From NCBI GenBank assembly GCA_943329845.2, contig CALQFM020000036.1:1-38180 (forward strand): 38,180 nucleotides of DNA, in the 5' to 3' direction. The notes under the pieces were generated by a model, which made no database searches, was not told the DNA's origin, and was given only the letters and a program-made list of their open reading frames with translations. The position numbers and the translations under genes are program-made. Source of the stretch: Candidatus Kuenenia stuttgartensis (GTDB lineage Bacteria > Pseudomonadota > Alphaproteobacteria > SMXS01). Positions 10,706-18,057 of the stretch are shown one piece after another (positions within the stretch are counted from its first letter, which is position 1; each line of letters starts with the position of its first letter).

Positions 10706-11131
10706 GCGTTTGGCTGCTCAGCCATTCTCCCCAATTCATTGTACCGTTAAGGCCGCACAGTTGGTAGTGCCCGCGAGCGGTGTCCGGCCCTGGCCCGAGA
10801 CAGCACCTGCCCATTTTCCGCGCAATATTCGCACATGCACAAAAGTCGGGCATGCTTGCCGCGTTTGTTGCCAGCCTCCCGGCTAAACCATCGGTTTTCC
10901 TAGAGTTCAATGCAGCATTGCGTCCGTCGCATTGCAACAAATCCTCAATCATCAAATGCGCTTGTCACGCGCGATCGGCTTCCAGACGGCCTTCACGCCG
11001 AACTGGCACACTGCTTGATTATACAATTTTGTATGCAATCTTGTGTCCTATATTGCATGCGAATTAGGCGGATCGGCGACTCGGACGGCCGGCGCGGTGC
11101 CGGGCCTCCCAACAGTGCAGGAGATGACCGA
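10706..11131. other. Divergent intergenic region, gntR to barrel-protein operon
   Basis: 426 bases without a credible gene. The left part holds the gntR leader. A short palindrome CAATGC-A-GCATTG is at 10908-10920 and GCATTG recurs at 10929-10934. The right part is AT-richer and holds the dyads described for 11021-11058. AGGAGA at 11119-11124 is the ribosome-binding site for the gene at 11132. Confidence 0.7.
11021..11058. promoter_or_regulatory. Nested operator-like dyads before the barrel-hydrolase-permease operon
   Basis: ATACAA-TT-TTGTAT (11021-11034) is a perfect 6-bp dyad. TTGTATGCAATC (11029-11040) is the reverse complement of the 12-mer at 7919-7930. ATGCAAT (11033-11039) and ATTGCAT (11052-11058) form a second dyad with a 12-bp spacer. 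TATATT (11049-11054) is a good -10 hexamer, which would put the dyads over the -35 and spacer region, a repressor-like arrangement. I infer the regulator to be the adjacent GntR protein. Confidence 0.5.
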
Positions 11132-12004
11132 ATGAACAGATGGCTGGCGGGTTTCATGGTGGCTCTGGCGATGATGACGGGCTCGACCGCGGCGCGGGCC
11201 GACGGGCTGGATATTCATGGTTTCCTCGATGTATCGGTGAAGAACGCCTACATCACCCCGCGCGGCCTCATGGTGTTCAATGACGGCGTCACCATCCAGG
11301 TGCTGAACGGTCTGGTCCTCGGACTCCACAATGCGCCGGAGGAGACACTCAGCGGCGTATCCATGGTGTTCGGCACCTGGAGCGATATCGCCACCGAGCA
11401 GCACGATCCCAGCGTCGGCGCGTTCAACGAGTTCGACTGGTTCGTCGGCGTCAACTTCCAGCTCGCCAAGCGCTGGACGCTGGGCGCGCAATATGTCGAA
11501 TTCATCAGCCCGCCCAACAACTTCAAGACCGAGCGAAATCTCGAGTTCTCGCTGAACTACGACGATGCCGTCAAAGACCGCTCCTGGTCGATCCAGCCCT
11601 ATGTGAAATTCTTCTGGGCCATCTCGGGCGATTCCACCGTCGTCACGGGCAAGCCCGGCGACACCTTCGATGTCGAGATCGGCCTGAAGCCGAACATCGC
11701 CTTCAACATGTTCGGCGCCACCGCCAATCTCAGCGCGCCGACCTGGATCACGGTGGGCCCCAAATCCTACTGGGGCGGCACCGAGAATGTCGGCGTGTTG
11801 AGCACCGGCCTGAGCCTGAAGCTGCCGCTGACCTTCATCCCGCAGCGTCTGGGCAACTGGTACACCGCCATTGGCGTCCAGTACTACGCCTTCCTCAACG
11901 ACCAGCTCCGTGTCGCGCAGACGCTGATCGGCACCGCCGACCCGCTGAGCGACGGTCACAAGGATTACGTGGTCGGCTCCTTCAGCATCGGCATGGGGTT
12001 CTGA
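11132..12004 (+). CDS. Putative outer-membrane beta-barrel protein
   Basis: A 290-residue exported protein. Residues 1-24 form a signal peptide (MNRWLAGFMVALAMMTG, cleavage after ARA). The mature part consists of alternating amphipathic strands (FDWFVGVNFQLAKRWTLGAQ, RSWSIQPYVKFFWAIS, WYTAIGVQYYAFLN) and ends in SFSIGMGF with a terminal phenylalanine, the usual outer-membrane assembly signal. I do not recognise a named porin family. As first gene of an operon with a cysteine hydrolase and a permease, it plausibly gives the substrate a route across the outer membrane. AGGAGA (11119-11124) precedes the start. Confidence 0.8.
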   Translation: MNRWLAGFMVALAMMTGSTAARADGLDIHGFLDVSVKNAYITPRGLMVFNDGVTIQVLNGLVLGLHNAPEETLSGVSMVFGTWSDIATEQHDPSVGAFNEFDWFVGVNFQLAKRWTLGAQYVEFISPPNNFKTERNLEFSLNYDDAVKDRSWSIQPYVKFFWAISGDSTVVTGKPGDTFDVEIGLKPNIAFNMFGATANLSAPTWITVGPKSYWGGTENVGVLSTGLSLKLPLTFIPQRLGNWYTAIGVQYYAFLNDQLRVAQTLIGTADPLSDGHKDYVVGSFSIGMGF

Positions 12005-12093
12005 CCATGCGGCGCGAAAATTGCAGAGACCCTTCTGATGAGGCGGCGGCGCCGGTCGCCGCTTCCCACAGCCCCCGGACAGGAGGAGAGCCC

Positions 12094-12756
12094 ATGTTGA
12101 GCATCGACGCGGATCCCTATGACTTCGAGTTCGACCCGGAGACCACGGCGCTGGTGATCATCGACATGCAGCGCGACTTCCTGGAGCCGGGCGGCTTCGG
12201 CGAGGCGCTGGGCAATGACGTGTCGCTGCTGCGCCGGACCATCGAGCCCACCAAGGCGCTGCTGGCGGCGTTCCGCGCCGCCGGCATGATGGTGATCCAC
12301 ACCCGCGAAGGCCACGAGCCGGAACTCAGCGACCTGACGCCCGCCAAGAAGCGCCGCGGACGGTTCCCGGTCACCATCGGCGACGCAGGGCCGATGGGCC
12401 GCATCCTGGTCCACGGCGAGACCGGCCACGACATCATCCCCGAGCTCTACCCCATCGACGGCGAGCCGGTAATCGACAAGCCCGGCAAGGGCGCGTTCCA
12501 CGCCACCGACCTGGAAGACATCCTGCGCAACTGGGGCATGGAAAAGCTCGTCGTCTGCGGCGTCACCACCGAGGTGTGTGTCCACACCACGGTACGCGAG
12601 GCCAACGACCGTGGTTTCGACTGCCTGGTCGTCGAGGACTGCTGCGGCTCGTACTTCCCCGAATTCCAGGAAATGGGCCTCCGCATGATCAAGGCGCAAG
12701 GCGGCATCTTCGGCTGGGTGGCGAGTTCGCCCGCCGTCATCGCCGCCATCGCCTGA
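12094..12756 (+). CDS. Isochorismatase-fold cysteine hydrolase, biuret-hydrolase-like
   Basis: A 220-residue cysteine hydrolase of the isochorismatase superfamily. The expected Asp-Lys-Cys triad is D24 (LVIIDMQRDF), K129 (VIDKPGKGAF) and C162 (GVTTEVCVHTT). Segments such as IDADPY at the start, HTREGHEPELSDL, DIIPELYPIDGE and REANDRGFDCLVVEDCCG closely resemble biuret hydrolase BiuH, which cleaves biuret to allophanate and ammonia. Ureidoacrylate and N-carbamoyl-type amidases are related alternatives. It starts at ATG 12094 behind the strong site AGGAGGAG. It lies between the barrel-protein and permease genes in one operon. The family call is firm; biuret as substrate is inference. Confidence 0.85.
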   Translation: MLSIDADPYDFEFDPETTALVIIDMQRDFLEPGGFGEALGNDVSLLRRTIEPTKALLAAFRAAGMMVIHTREGHEPELSDLTPAKKRRGRFPVTIGDAGPMGRILVHGETGHDIIPELYPIDGEPVIDKPGKGAFHATDLEDILRNWGMEKLVVCGVTTEVCVHTTVREANDRGFDCLVVEDCCGSYFPEFQEMGLRMIKAQGGIFGWVASSPAVIAAIA

Positions 12757-12785
12757 CCCCGTTTCAAGCAAGAAGGAGAGGGAAC

Positions 12786-14342
12786 ATGTCTACGACGACC
12801 ATGGGAGCCGGCTACACGCCGAAATGGTGGGTATCGGGCGACTGGAACGGCTTCTTCGGGCTGTTCACCAACGTTGTGCTGAACGTCATCGTGCTGACCG
12901 GCCTGTGCCTGGGCGTGGTGAAGCTGCCCGAGGATATCGTGTTCGGCCGCATCCTGCCGGCGCTGGGCATCGCGCTGCCGATCGGCAACCTGTTCTATGC
13001 GTACCTGGCCTACAAGCTGGCGCAGCGGACGGGCCGCACCGACGTGACCGCCCTGCCCTATGGGCCCAGCGTGCCGCACATGTTCATCGTCGTGTTCCTG
13101 ATCATGCTGCCGGTCTACCTGAAGACGGGCGACCCAATCCTGGCCTGGGAAGCTGGCCTGGCCTGGGCGTTCGTCATCGGCCTGATCGTGCTGCTGGGCG
13201 CCTTCGTCGGCCCGGCGGTGCGCAAGTGGACGCCGCGCGCGGCCATGCTGGGGACGCTCGCCGGCATCTCCATCGCCTTCATCTCGATGCGGCCCGCCTT
13301 CCAGACCTGGGAGACGCCGTGGCTGGGCTTCCTGACCCTGGCGATCATCCTGGGCTGCTGGACGGCCAACGTGAAGCTGCCGCTCAATTCGCCGGCCGGC
13401 CTGGTCGCCGTGGTGCTGGGCACCATGCTGGCCTGGATCGCGACCGCCTCTGGTGTGCAGTCGATCATGGATCCGGCGGCCGTCGGCGCGTCGCTGTCCC
13501 AGTTCAGCATTCACCCGCCGATACCCTCGGGCGCCTTCCTGACCGGTCTGTCTGACATCGGGCCGCTGCTGGTGACCGCCGTGCCGCTCGGCATCTACAA
13601 CTTCACCGAGGGCATGAACAACGTGGAGAGTGCCTCGGCCGCGGGCGACGACTACGATCTGCGCAAGGTGCTGGTCGCCGACGGCCTCGGCGCCATGGTC
13701 GGCGCCGCGCTGGGCAGCCCGTTTCCGCCCGCCGTCTATATCGGCCATCCCGGCTGGAAGGCGGTCGGCGGCCGCATCGGCTACTCGCTGGCCACCGGCA
13801 TCGTCATCGCCCTGGTCTGCTTCCTGGGCCTCACCGCGCTGTTGCTGGCGGTGGTGCCGCTGGTCGTGATCGTGCCGATCCTGCTCTATATCGGCCTGGT
13901 CATCGGCGCCCAGTCGTTCCAGGCGGTGCCGGCGGCGCACGCGCCCGCGGTGGTGCTCGCCATCCTGCCCAACATCGCCGCCTGGGCGCAGAACCAGATC
14001 GACGGCGCGCTCAACGCCGCCGGCACCACCGCGGCGGCGGTCGGCATGGACAAGCTGGCGGGCGCGGGCGTGATCTACCACGGCATGGAGTTGCTGGGCG
14101 GCGGCGCGGTGCTGGCCGGAATGGTGCTGGGCGCCATCGCCGCCTTCATCATCGACCGCAAATTCATTCATGCCGCCTGCTACTCGCTGGCGGGCGCGGT
14201 GCTGGCGTTCTTCGGCTTCATCAACGGCACGGCGCTGGGCTTCGGCAACTCGACACCGGTCGCCATCGGCTACCTGATGATGGCTCTGGTGTGCCTGGCC
14301 TTCCACTACATGCCCAAGGGAGAGGAAATCCCTCTCGAATAG
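12786..14342 (+). CDS. Multi-pass permease, xanthine/uracil (NCS2/AzgA)-like
   Basis: A 518-residue inner-membrane transporter with roughly 12-14 hydrophobic helices. It has GDWNGFFGLFTN near the N-terminus, then GNLFYAYLAYKLA, and the marker GRTDVTALPYGPSVPHMF, reminiscent of the TALP-x-G segment in nucleobase transporters. NFTEGMNNVESASAAGDDY lies mid-protein at the position of the substrate-site helix in that superfamily. It is the last gene of the operon: AAGGAG precedes the start and an intrinsic-terminator-like hairpin follows. From context it imports the compound attacked by the two hydrolases. Transporter class is fairly sure; substrate is not known. Confidence 0.75.
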   Translation: MSTTTMGAGYTPKWWVSGDWNGFFGLFTNVVLNVIVLTGLCLGVVKLPEDIVFGRILPALGIALPIGNLFYAYLAYKLAQRTGRTDVTALPYGPSVPHMFIVVFLIMLPVYLKTGDPILAWEAGLAWAFVIGLIVLLGAFVGPAVRKWTPRAAMLGTLAGISIAFISMRPAFQTWETPWLGFLTLAIILGCWTANVKLPLNSPAGLVAVVLGTMLAWIATASGVQSIMDPAAVGASLSQFSIHPPIPSGAFLTGLSDIGPLLVTAVPLGIYNFTEGMNNVESASAAGDDYDLRKVLVADGLGAMVGAALGSPFPPAVYIGHPGWKAVGGRIGYSLATGIVIALVCFLGLTALLLAVVPLVVIVPILLYIGLVIGAQSFQAVPAAHAPAVVLAILPNIAAWAQNQIDGALNAAGTTAAAVGMDKLAGAGVIYHGMELLGGGAVLAGMVLGAIAAFIIDRKFIHAACYSLAGAVLAFFGFINGTALGFGNSTPVAIGYLMMALVCLAFHYMPKGEEIPLE

Positions 14343-14355
14343 GTCATGGGGCGGG

Positions 14356-14403
14356 GTGCCCGGGTCGCGTCCTTCTCCCGCGCGGCCCGGGCACGCTTAT
14401 TTT
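14356..14403 (+). terminator. Rho-independent-type terminator after the permease operon
   Basis: GTGCCCGGG (14356-14364) pairs with CCCGGGCAC (14386-14394), 9 bp perfect, with inner GCG/CGC bases extending the stem. GCTTATTTT follows. It lies 14 bp after the permease stop. Confidence 0.65.
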
Positions 14404-14489
14404 CAGCGCCCCGCGCCGGTGTTGATCGGCTTTTGCGGCCCCGCCACTCCAGCCGGACCCTCATCACAACCCTGCCGTGAGTCATGGCG

Positions 14490-14541
14490 GGTTTCCAGAA
14501 CCGGCGGAACTCCTATATAGGAAGCGGCCACACTGGAAACC
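14490..14541. repeat. Long-range dyad with central TCCTATATAGGA palindrome
   Basis: GGTTTCCAG (14490-14498) and CTGGAAACC (14533-14541) are exact reverse complements and frame the 12-base palindrome TCCTATATAGGA (14511-14522). It ends 18 bp before the start of the pteridine-reductase-like gene. It could be a regulator site or a leader structure. Confidence 0.5.
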
Positions 14542-14559
14542 CCGACTCCGAACCGCTTC

Positions 14560-15324
14560 ATGAACACCAAGACGGTCAGGACAGCGCTGGTTACCGGCGC
14601 CGGCGCCCGCATCGGGCGCACCATCGCCCTCGGCCTCGCCGAAAGGGGCTGGGCCGTCGCCGTGCACTATCATCATTCGGACGAGGCGGCGCAGGCCACC
14701 GTGCGCGACATCGAACGCCTCGGCGGCCGGGCGGCCGCGCTGCCCGCTGACCTGGCCGACGAGGTGCAGGTTGAATCGCTGGTGACGCGCGCGGCCGCGT
14801 TGCTGGGACCGGTCACCTGCGTCGTCAATAACGCCTCGGTGTTCGAGCGCGACGACGCGCTGACGGCCACACGCGAGAGCTGGGACCAGCACATGAACGT
14901 GAACCTGCGCGCGCCGCTGGTGCTGGCGCAGCAGCTTGCCGCCCAGCTTCCCGCCGGGGAGACCGGCAACGTCATCAACCTGATCGACCAACGGGTGCTG
15001 CGGCTGACGCCGCTGTTCACCTCCTACACAATCAGCAAGGCCGCCCTGTGGACACTGACGCAGACGCTGGCCCAGGCGCTCGCGCCCCGCATCCGGGTGA
15101 ACGCGATCGCGCCCGGCCCGACACTGCCGAACATCCGGCAGGCGCAGGAAGATTTCACGGCGCAGGTGGCGGCGCTGCCCCTGGGGCGCGGCCCGGCGCT
15201 CGAGGAATTCGTCGCCGCCGTCGCGTTTATCCTTGAAGCCGGCTCGCTGACGGGCCAGATGATTGCGCTGGACGGTGGTCAACATCTGGCGTGGCAGACG
15301 CCTGACGTGATGGGTGTGGAATGA
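14560..15324 (+). CDS. folM: Pteridine-reductase-like SDR (FolM/PTR1 type)
   Basis: A 254-residue NADPH-dependent SDR. The cofactor motif is TGAGARIG (12-19), the TGX3RXG form that marks pteridine reductases rather than classical SDRs. The catalytic serine is replaced: D143, Y156 and K160 have the Asp-Tyr-Lys spacing (13 and 4) of PTR1. NNASVF and DGGQHL complete the fold. It likely reduces dihydropteridines such as dihydromonapterin or dihydrobiopterin. The stop overlaps folB by 4 bp (ATGA 15321-15324), which places it in pterin metabolism. The FolM symbol is by motif and context; other pterin reductases are possible. Confidence 0.82.
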   Translation: MNTKTVRTALVTGAGARIGRTIALGLAERGWAVAVHYHHSDEAAQATVRDIERLGGRAAALPADLADEVQVESLVTRAAALLGPVTCVVNNASVFERDDALTATRESWDQHMNVNLRAPLVLAQQLAAQLPAGETGNVINLIDQRVLRLTPLFTSYTISKAALWTLTQTLAQALAPRIRVNAIAPGPTLPNIRQAQEDFTAQVAALPLGRGPALEEFVAAVAFILEAGSLTGQMIALDGGQHLAWQTPDVMGVE

Positions 15325-15731
15325 ACAAGCCCGACAACACCGTCGTCCCGTTCCGGATCGCCGACGCCGACCGCCGCATCCGCCATGTCTTCGTGCGCGA
15401 CCTCATGCTCGACGCCCATATCGGCATCCACGCCCACGAGCAGGGCGTGACGCAGCGGCTGCGTATCAACCTGGACCTGTCGGTGATCGACAGGCACCCG
15501 CTGCCCGCCGACCACATCGAGCATGTGGTCTGTTATCAGGAGGTGGTCGACGACACCACCGCCATCGTGGCACGGGGGCATGTGAACCTGGTGGAGACCC
15601 TGGCCGAGGAGATCGCCCAGGACATCCTGGCGACACCCGACGTGGTTGCGGTGCGGGTTCGGGTGGAGAAGCTGGACGCGTTTGCGAACGTCGCTAGCGT
15701 GGGCGTTGAGATCGAGCGGACAAGTGCCTGA
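15321..15731 (+). CDS. folB: Dihydroneopterin aldolase family protein
   Basis: A 136-residue FolB-type T-fold protein acting in folate biosynthesis (dihydroneopterin to 6-hydroxymethyl-dihydropterin and glycolaldehyde, or epimerisation). It has the N-terminal strand VFVRDLMLDAHIGIHAHEQ, the VNLVETLAEEIAQDIL helix with the pterin-binding glutamate, and VRVRVEKLDAF with the family lysine. About 15 extra residues precede the domain compared with E. coli FolB (about 120 residues). It is coupled to the upstream pteridine reductase gene; no folK or folP is adjacent. Confidence 0.9.
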   Translation: MNKPDNTVVPFRIADADRRIRHVFVRDLMLDAHIGIHAHEQGVTQRLRINLDLSVIDRHPLPADHIEHVVCYQEVVDDTTAIVARGHVNLVETLAEEIAQDILATPDVVAVRVRVEKLDAFANVASVGVEIERTSA

Positions 15732-15769
15732 AAAATGTCACAATTCGCCTCATCCCGCGATGCAGCGGT

Positions 15770-16000
15770 CACAACTTCGAAAGTTGTACACACCGACGCA
15801 TCAGGGGGCTTGACTCTCGAACGATTACAGCGTCATGAAAGTTCGATGACGCTTTCGACTACAAACACCCTTTAATTCCAATAACTTGTGTAATTTGCTC
15901 ATAAAATGGGCAACCCGATGAGACTCCAAGGGTTCTGCGGCTCGCACGCTTGCCGCGACACCTTTTACACAGAGTTATCCACAGATTCCGTGGATATTGC
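15770..16000. other. AT-richer gap with DnaA-box-like sites (possible replication origin)
   Basis: The 370-bp gap between folB and uvrC holds an exact E. coli-type DnaA box TTATCCACA (15975-15983). TTTTACACA (15963-15971) and TTGTACACA (15784-15792) each differ from TTATNCACA at one position. TATCCAC (15976-15982) and GTGGATA (15990-15996) make an inverted pair. The stretch 15855-15910 is clearly richer in A and T than the surrounding genes. This is origin-like in composition but unproven; DnaA can also act as a local regulator. Confidence 0.4.
15829..15853 (+). terminator. Hairpin downstream of folB
   Basis: AGCGTCAT (15829-15836) and ATGACGCT (15846-15853) form an 8-bp perfect stem with a 9-nt loop, followed by only a short TTC. 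A second hairpin ACAACTT-CGA-AAGTTGT lies at 15771-15787. Either may end folB transcription, but neither has a long T-run. Confidence 0.35.
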
Positions 16001-16101
16001 CGCCTGCCTTAATGGGGGTATTCGGGCACCCGATCAGACATGTTGGAATGGTTTCCCAATCCGTCCTAGAGTCCAGATGCTTAACCACGTTGCCTGCACC
16101 T

Positions 16102-18018
16102 ATGACCTTAATTGCCGATGAAGAAAAAGACAGCGCTGATGGTGATGAATCACCCGAATCGGCTGCCGTTCCGGTCGTTGTCGGACGGGCGCTGATCCGG
16201 GCGAAGGCGCGCAAGCTGTCGACCGGTCCCGGCGTTTACCGCATGCTCGACCAGCATGGCGACGTCATGTATGTCGGCAAGGCGCGCAACCTGAAGGCGC
16301 GCGTGGGCCAGTACGCCGGCGGCAAGGCGCACACCAACCGGCTGACGCGGATGATCGGCCGCGTCCACGACCTGATCGTCGTCACCACGGAGACCGAGAG
16401 CCAGGCGCTGCTGCTGGAAGCTCAGCTGATCAAGCGCTACATGCCGCCCTACAACGTGCTGCTGCGCGACGACAAGAGCTTCCCCTACATCCTGATCCGC
16501 ACCGACCACCAGTGGCCGCAGATCAAGAAGCACCGCGGCGCGCAGAACGTCAGGGGCCACTATTTCGGGCCGTTCGCCTCGGCCGGCGCGGTCAACTCCA
16601 CGCTCAACACGCTGCAGCGTGCGTTCCTGCTGCGGTCGTGCTCGGACGGGGTGTTCAATGCCCGCACGCGCCCGTGCCTGCTGTTCCAGATCAAGCGCTG
16701 CTCGGCGCCGTGCGTCGGCCGGGTGACGCAGGAGGAATATGCCGGCCTGCTTGACGACGCGCGCACGTTCCTGGGCGGCAAGAGCCAGCGGGTGCAGCGC
16801 GACCTGTCCGAGCAGATGATGGCCGCCAGCGAAGCCATGGAGTTCGAGCGCGCCGCCGCCATCCGCGACCGCATCAGGGCGCTGACCAGCATCCAGGGCC
16901 GCCAGGGCGTCACCGCCGGCGACGTGGAGGACGCCGACGTCATCGCCGTGCACCAGGAGGGCGCACAGAGCTGCGTGCAGGTCTTCTTCCTCCGCGCCGG
17001 CCAGAACTGGGGCAACCGCGCCTATTTCCCCAGGCACGATTCCAGCCACGGGCTGGAAGAGGTGCTGGAGGCGTTCATCGGCCAGTTCTATGACAGCCGG
17101 CCGGCGCCTCAGACGATCTTGATCAGCCACGACTTCGCCGAACGGCCGCTGATGGAGGAGGCGTTGTCGCTCAAATCTCCCCGCAATGTGGCGCTGCTGG
17201 TTCCCAAGCGCGGCGAGAAGGCCAAGATGGTCGACCTGGCCCGGCGCAACGCCAAGGACGCGCTGTCGCTGCGTATGGCCGAAAGCGCCTCGCAGCAGCT
17301 CGTGCTGTCGGAACTGGCCAGCATCTTCGACCTGGAAGGGCCGCCGAAGCGGATCGAGGCCTACGACAACAGTCACATCTCGGGCACCAACGCCATCGGT
17401 GCCATGATCGTCGCCAGTCCGGACGGCTTCCTCAAGAACAGCTACCGCAAGTTCAACATCAAGGACACCGAGCTCACGCCCGGCGACGACTACGGCATGA
17501 TGCGCGAGGTGCTGACGCGGCGTTTCGCCCGGCTGGTGAAGGAAGACCCCGAGCGCAGCCGCGGCCAGTGGCCGGACCTGGTGCTGATCGACGGCGGCGC
17601 CGGCCAGCTCTCGGCCGCCGAGGCCGTGCTGGCCGAATTGGGCATCGAGGATCTGGCCATCGTCGCCATCGCCAAGGGGCCTGACCGGAACGCCGGCCGC
17701 GAGCGGTTCTTCATGCCCGGGCGCGAGCCGTTCACGCTCGATCCGCGCGGTGCCGTCATGTACTACCTGCAACGGGTACGCGACGAGGTGCACCGCTTCG
17801 CCATCGGCACCCACCGGCAAAAGCGCGCCGGGTCCATGACCAAGTCCCAGCTCGACGAGGTGCCCGGCATCGGCCCCGGCCGCAAGAAGGCCCTGCTCGC
17901 CCATTTCGGATCGGCGCGGGCGGTGGCGGGCGCGGCGCTCGAGGATCTGGAAGCCGCCGACGGCATCAGCAAGGCTGTCGCGCGCAAGCTCTACGATTAT
18001 TTCCACGCAGATGGCTGA
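16102..18018 (+). CDS. uvrC: UvrABC system protein C (excinuclease nuclease subunit)
   Basis: Makes the 3' and 5' incisions in nucleotide excision repair, bound to the UvrB-DNA complex. The 638-residue product has the GIY-YIG domain at its N-terminus (GPGVYRML about 43-50 and MYVGKARNLKARV about 56-68), a cysteine-rich segment (CLLFQIKRCSAPCVG), a UVR domain (MEFERAAAIRDRIRAL), the RNase H-like nuclease half (IEAYDNSHISGTNAIG, VLIDGGAGQLSAAE) and C-terminal tandem helix-hairpin-helix motifs (VPGIGPGRKKALLAHFG). I use ATG 16102; the frame is open upstream to 15997 but that part looks non-coding. It heads the uvrC-pgsA-moaD-moaE series, an order partly shared with enterobacteria (uvrC-pgsA). 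Confidence 0.97.
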   Translation: MTLIADEEKDSADGDESPESAAVPVVVGRALIRAKARKLSTGPGVYRMLDQHGDVMYVGKARNLKARVGQYAGGKAHTNRLTRMIGRVHDLIVVTTETESQALLLEAQLIKRYMPPYNVLLRDDKSFPYILIRTDHQWPQIKKHRGAQNVRGHYFGPFASAGAVNSTLNTLQRAFLLRSCSDGVFNARTRPCLLFQIKRCSAPCVGRVTQEEYAGLLDDARTFLGGKSQRVQRDLSEQMMAASEAMEFERAAAIRDRIRALTSIQGRQGVTAGDVEDADVIAVHQEGAQSCVQVFFLRAGQNWGNRAYFPRHDSSHGLEEVLEAFIGQFYDSRPAPQTILISHDFAERPLMEEALSLKSPRNVALLVPKRGEKAKMVDLARRNAKDALSLRMAESASQQLVLSELASIFDLEGPPKRIEAYDNSHISGTNAIGAMIVASPDGFLKNSYRKFNIKDTELTPGDDYGMMREVLTRRFARLVKEDPERSRGQWPDLVLIDGGAGQLSAAEAVLAELGIEDLAIVAIAKGPDRNAGRERFFMPGREPFTLDPRGAVMYYLQRVRDEVHRFAIGTHRQKRAGSMTKSQLDEVPGIGPGRKKALLAHFGSARAVAGAALEDLEAADGISKAVARKLYDYFHADG

Positions 18019-18057
18019 CGCGGCGTTATAGTCGCGCCAATTCGCGAACGGAACGGC

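Noticed and set aside
10706-11131. Small open frames in the gntR-barrel gap, up to 95 residues
   Set aside because: They overlap regulatory dyads and lack ribosome-binding sites and protein-like composition.
12447-14306. 619-residue open frame antisense to the permease
   Set aside because: His/Gln/Arg-rich low-complexity translation typical of a reverse-strand shadow of a membrane-protein gene.
15855-15975. CtrA sites (TTAA-N7-TTAA) in the origin-like gap
   Set aside because: One TTAA is present, but no second one at the right distance.
15906-16121. 71-residue open frame in the folB-uvrC gap
   Set aside because: No ribosome-binding site or plausible protein features, and it overlaps the DnaA-box-like cluster and the uvrC start.
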